Made by a program: the position numbers and the translations under genes
The notes under the pieces: model-generated
What the model saw: the letters and a program-made list of their open reading frames with translations, nothing else
Told to the model about the DNA's origin: nothing
Databases searched by the model: none
Assembly: GCA_903873705.1 (NCBI GenBank)
Contig: CAIQPK010000059.1
Span: 62,001-126,000 of the forward strand
Origin: an uncultured Acidobacteriota bacterium
Lineage (GTDB): Bacteria > Acidobacteriota > Terriglobia > Terriglobales > Acidobacteriaceae
Reading direction: 5' to 3'
DNA length: 64,000 nucleotides
In this document: piece after piece, positions 62,273-64,000 of the stretch
Layout of the letters: the number at the start of each line of letters is the position of its first letter
Numbering within the stretch: position 1 is the first letter of the stretch

Positions 62273-62848
62273 ATGGCAACCATGATGGCGCCCCTCGGCG
62301 CAACGGTACCACAGCCCCAGGCTATGGCCGCAGTTGAGCGCGAGGTCCTTCGTTGCGAAGGCTGCAAGCTGGTGCAATTCCGCACCGCCACAGAGACGTG
62401 CCGCCGCTGCAAGAAGTCGTTGCTGCCGGAGCTCCCCAAACCTCAAGCTGCGATTGCTCTGGTTCCTGAACCTGTGGCGAAGGCCGAGTCAGGCGATATC
62501 CAGGTGGCGACGGCGGTTCGCGATCTGCGCCATGTGCGCAATCTTTCGCAGCGGCAGCTGGCCGGCCGGATGGGCGTGCCACGCACCTACATTTCCAAGA
62601 TTGAGAATGGCAAGGCCATGCCAACGCTCTCGTCGCTGGACCGCCTGGCGCGGGCGTTGCAGGTGGACATCTCTGCCCTGCTGCGCGATGCTCCGCGGCG
62701 TCATCAGGACGAGACGGCCGTGCTGACGACCGACCCGTTTCTCGCAGAGATTGCCAAGTATGCTGAAAACCTGACCTCGACGCAGAAGTCGATCTTCCTC
62801 AACCATGTTCGCGAGCTCGCACAGAGCCACGCACGGCGCTCAGCGTAA
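62273..62848 (+). CDS. XRE-family regulator with N-terminal zinc ribbon
   Basis: A 191-aa protein from ATG 62273; the track start at 62156 is a TTG further upstream, and no clear ribosome-binding site marks either. An N-terminal zinc ribbon is formed by C28-x2-C31 and C43-x2-C46 (RCEGCKLVQF, TCRRCKKSL), followed by a Cro/C1-type HTH (about residues 79-135, LRHVRNLSQRQLAGRMGVPRTYISKIENGK) and a helical tail. Targets unknown. A perfect terminator follows. Confidence 0.85.
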   Translation: MATMMAPLGATVPQPQAMAAVEREVLRCEGCKLVQFRTATETCRRCKKSLLPELPKPQAAIALVPEPVAKAESGDIQVATAVRDLRHVRNLSQRQLAGRMGVPRTYISKIENGKAMPTLSSLDRLARALQVDISALLRDAPRRHQDETAVLTTDPFLAEIAKYAENLTSTQKSIFLNHVRELAQSHARRSA

Positions 62849-62872
62849 GCGCCACTGTACTGCGCGATCTTC

Positions 62873-62911
62873 GGCGCCGCTTCATCAAGGGGGAGCGGCG
62901 CCTCTCCGTTT
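62873..62911 (+). terminator. Intrinsic terminator after the XRE regulator
   Basis: GGCGCCGCT (62873-62881) and AGCGGCGCC (62894-62902) form a perfect 9-bp stem, followed by TCTCCGTTT. It lies 24 bp after the stop. Confidence 0.75.
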
Positions 62912-62920
62912 CGCGCAGGT

Positions 62921-63100
62921 CTACTGATTTTGACTTGGCGGATTTCTGGATGCTGCCATCTTGTGGGTCATGACGGCGTAACCGATTCCCAGCAAGACGA
63001 TGATGATGCCGAGTACCATCCTCAGGGCTCTGGTAAACGCCCGTTTTCCGGGCTTACCGGGCTCGATGCTCGGGGTGGTAAGAGGGTGTGCGATGCCCAT
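62921..63100 (-). CDS. Small single-helix membrane protein (59 aa, not in the ORF track)
   Basis: Translating the minus strand from ATG 63100 gives MGIAHPLTTPSIEPGKPGK... with a hydrophobic helix ALRMVLGIIIVLLGIGYAVM and a polar tail ending PPSQNQ at a TAG. GGAGG lies 8 nt before the ATG, a strong ribosome-binding site. The 59-aa length is below the track cut-off. The next gene to the left ends at the XRE terminator, so the ORF stands alone. Confidence 0.7.
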   Translation of the reverse strand: MGIAHPLTTPSIEPGKPGKRAFTRALRMVLGIIIVLLGIGYAVMTHKMAASRNPPSQNQ

Positions 63101-63173
63101 TGATGAGACCTCCGGGGCGTCATGAGGGCGGAATGGCTCACGTCCTATCCATTATGAGATGCCAAAACCGCGC

Positions 63174-63187
63174 ATCATAGCTATGAT
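63174..63187. promoter_or_regulatory. 14-bp perfect palindrome ATCATAGCTATGAT
   Basis: A perfect 14-bp palindrome about 70 bp before the uppS start and about 75 bp after the small membrane gene start. It has the size of an operator, so it may regulate either gene. Which protein binds is unknown. Confidence 0.4.
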
Positions 63188-63259
63188 TGCGCCTCGACAC
63201 GCGCTGCCTGTTTCCTGTTGCGCGTATTTGCGCTAACCTCATCAGAAGCGAGCCAATCG

Positions 63260-64000
63260 TTGTTTGAGCCCACTCCATCCCGTGTTTACCAGCGCTCCGG
63301 ACGCGCTCATGAGCTTTCCAGCGAAGAGCGTGCGATCTTTGCGTCGCTCGACCCCTCGCGGCTGCCGCAGCACGTGGCCGTCATTATGGACGGCAACGGC
63401 CGCTGGGCAGGCAAGCGCGCGCTGAAGCGCTTCCTGGGGCATCAGCAGGGTGCGGAGTCGGTGCAGTTCGTGGTGGAGACGGCCTCGCGGATCGACCTGC
63501 CGTGGCTGACGCTGTATGCGTTTTCGCTGGAGAACAATCTGCGGCGGCCGAAGTCCGAAGTCAGCTTCCTGATGAAGCTGCTCAAGAACTACCTGATGTC
63601 GAACGTGAAGCGGATGAACGATAACAACATCCGCATGGCCTACATTGGCCGCACCGCCGAACTGCCCGAAGAGGTGCAGGACTCGATGCGCTGGGCCGAA
63701 GAACAGACGGCCAAGAACACGGGAACGACGCTGACTCTGGCACTGAATTATGGGTCGCGGTCGGAGATTGTGGACTCGGCGCGCAGCCTGCTGCGCAATA
63801 TGCTGGCCGAGGCCGATCAGCGCGGGATTTCGCTACAGGACATGCTCGCCGCCGAAGGCACCGAAGACGCACTGCGGGCGCGCATCGATGAGGACCAGAT
63901 CTCGGCTAACCTCTACACAGCGCACATGCCGGACCCCGACCTGGTGATTCGCACCTCCGGCGAGCAGCGGATTTCCAACTTCCTGCTGTGGCAGATTGCG
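63260..64000 (+). CDS. uppS: Isoprenyl transferase (undecaprenyl diphosphate synthase), 3'-truncated by the window edge
   Basis: Makes the C55 lipid carrier for cell-wall synthesis. The frame is open from upstream and to the window end; TTG 63260 is a plausible start. The active-site signature AVIMDGNGRWA begins the conserved part, and LTLYAFSLENNLRRPKSEV, LALNYGSRSEIVDSA and DPDLVIRTSGEQRISNFLLWQ follow. The missing 3' end holds only the last few dozen residues. An Acidobacteria-like insert (GISLQDMLAAEGTEDALRARI) separates two conserved blocks. Confidence 0.95.
   Translation, partial: MFEPTPSRVYQRSGRAHELSSEERAIFASLDPSRLPQHVAVIMDGNGRWAGKRALKRFLGHQQGAESVQFVVETASRIDLPWLTLYAFSLENNLRRPKSEVSFLMKLLKNYLMSNVKRMNDNNIRMAYIGRTAELPEEVQDSMRWAEEQTAKNTGTTLTLALNYGSRSEIVDSARSLLRNMLAEADQRGISLQDMLAAEGTEDALRARIDEDQISANLYTAHMPDPDLVIRTSGEQRISNFLLWQIA

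Overview
The window is about 64 kb of GC-rich bacterial chromosome. Gene content and repeat types point to an acidobacterium of the Terriglobia (Granulicella/Terriglobus/Edaphobacter-like). Supporting signs are a DUF6599-like protein, an NHL-repeat lipoprotein, a PEP-CTERM protein, RNase J, a DUF420/CtaB pair and TGTCATTCC...AGCGAAGGA interspersed repeats. The genus is inference. There are no phage genes, no IS transposase, no CRISPR array and no rRNA.

Layout. (1) 0-3.4 kb: 5'-truncated FUSC-type membrane protein, threonine synthase, HAD phosphatase. (2) 3.4-6.9 kb: SLT lytic transglycosylase, flippase-like membrane protein, NrdR, NAD-type isocitrate dehydrogenase. (3) 7-19.3 kb: aspartate-family amino acid block. 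A leftward cluster asd-lysC-(membrane ORF)-dapB-M29 peptidase faces a rightward cluster dapA-(secreted ORF)-dapD-TMEM175-RNase J; a second TMEM175-like gene lies between them. With thrC this makes diaminopimelate/lysine and threonine. (4) 19.3-22.7 kb: repeats and a large NHL lipoprotein with a terminator-like hairpin in its leader. (5) 22.7-35.8 kb: every gene points left: recX, DUF429-like, methyltransferase-like, alaS, AMIN-amidase, DUF6599-like, tRNA-Thr(CGU), MerR/TPR protein, membrane protein, OPT transporter, DUF2059. (6) 35.8-44.5 kb: a dense repeat patch, S9 peptidase, histidine kinase, two secreted proteins, HNH endonuclease, ComF, membrane protein. (7) 44.5-48.4 kb: acyl-CoA dehydrogenase, cold-shock protein, heme farnesyltransferase-DUF420 pair, SSB. 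(8) 48.4-59.4 kb: secreted proteins, frataxin-like protein, glycosyltransferase, then fatty/branched-chain acyl-CoA genes (SDR, thioesterase, enoyl-CoA hydratase, HMG-CoA lyase, carboxylase beta subunit) around a radical SAM/SPASM gene and a pair of paralogous membrane proteins. (9) 59.4-64 kb: PEP-CTERM protein, nicotinamidase, HD hydrolase, zinc-ribbon/XRE regulator, a 59-aa membrane protein missing from the ORF track, and the start of uppS.

Two chromosome-scale features stand out. Strand composition flips: the + strand is C-rich for genes on both strands in the left third and G-rich in the right half, with the crossover at roughly 25-34 kb. The intergenic DNA is also unusually rich in structured repeats: a two-hairpin GCTTCAGC element (2 copies), a TGTCATTCC element (4-5 copies) often joined to GTTGCC-type hexamer arrays, a 51-bp element with CCAGACCT/AGGTCTGG ends (2 copies), two long imperfect inverted-repeat elements, a palindromic element sitting in frame inside the S9 peptidase gene, and tandem repeats that cover two stop codons.

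All calls come from reading the sequence and the supplied ORF track; no database search was possible.
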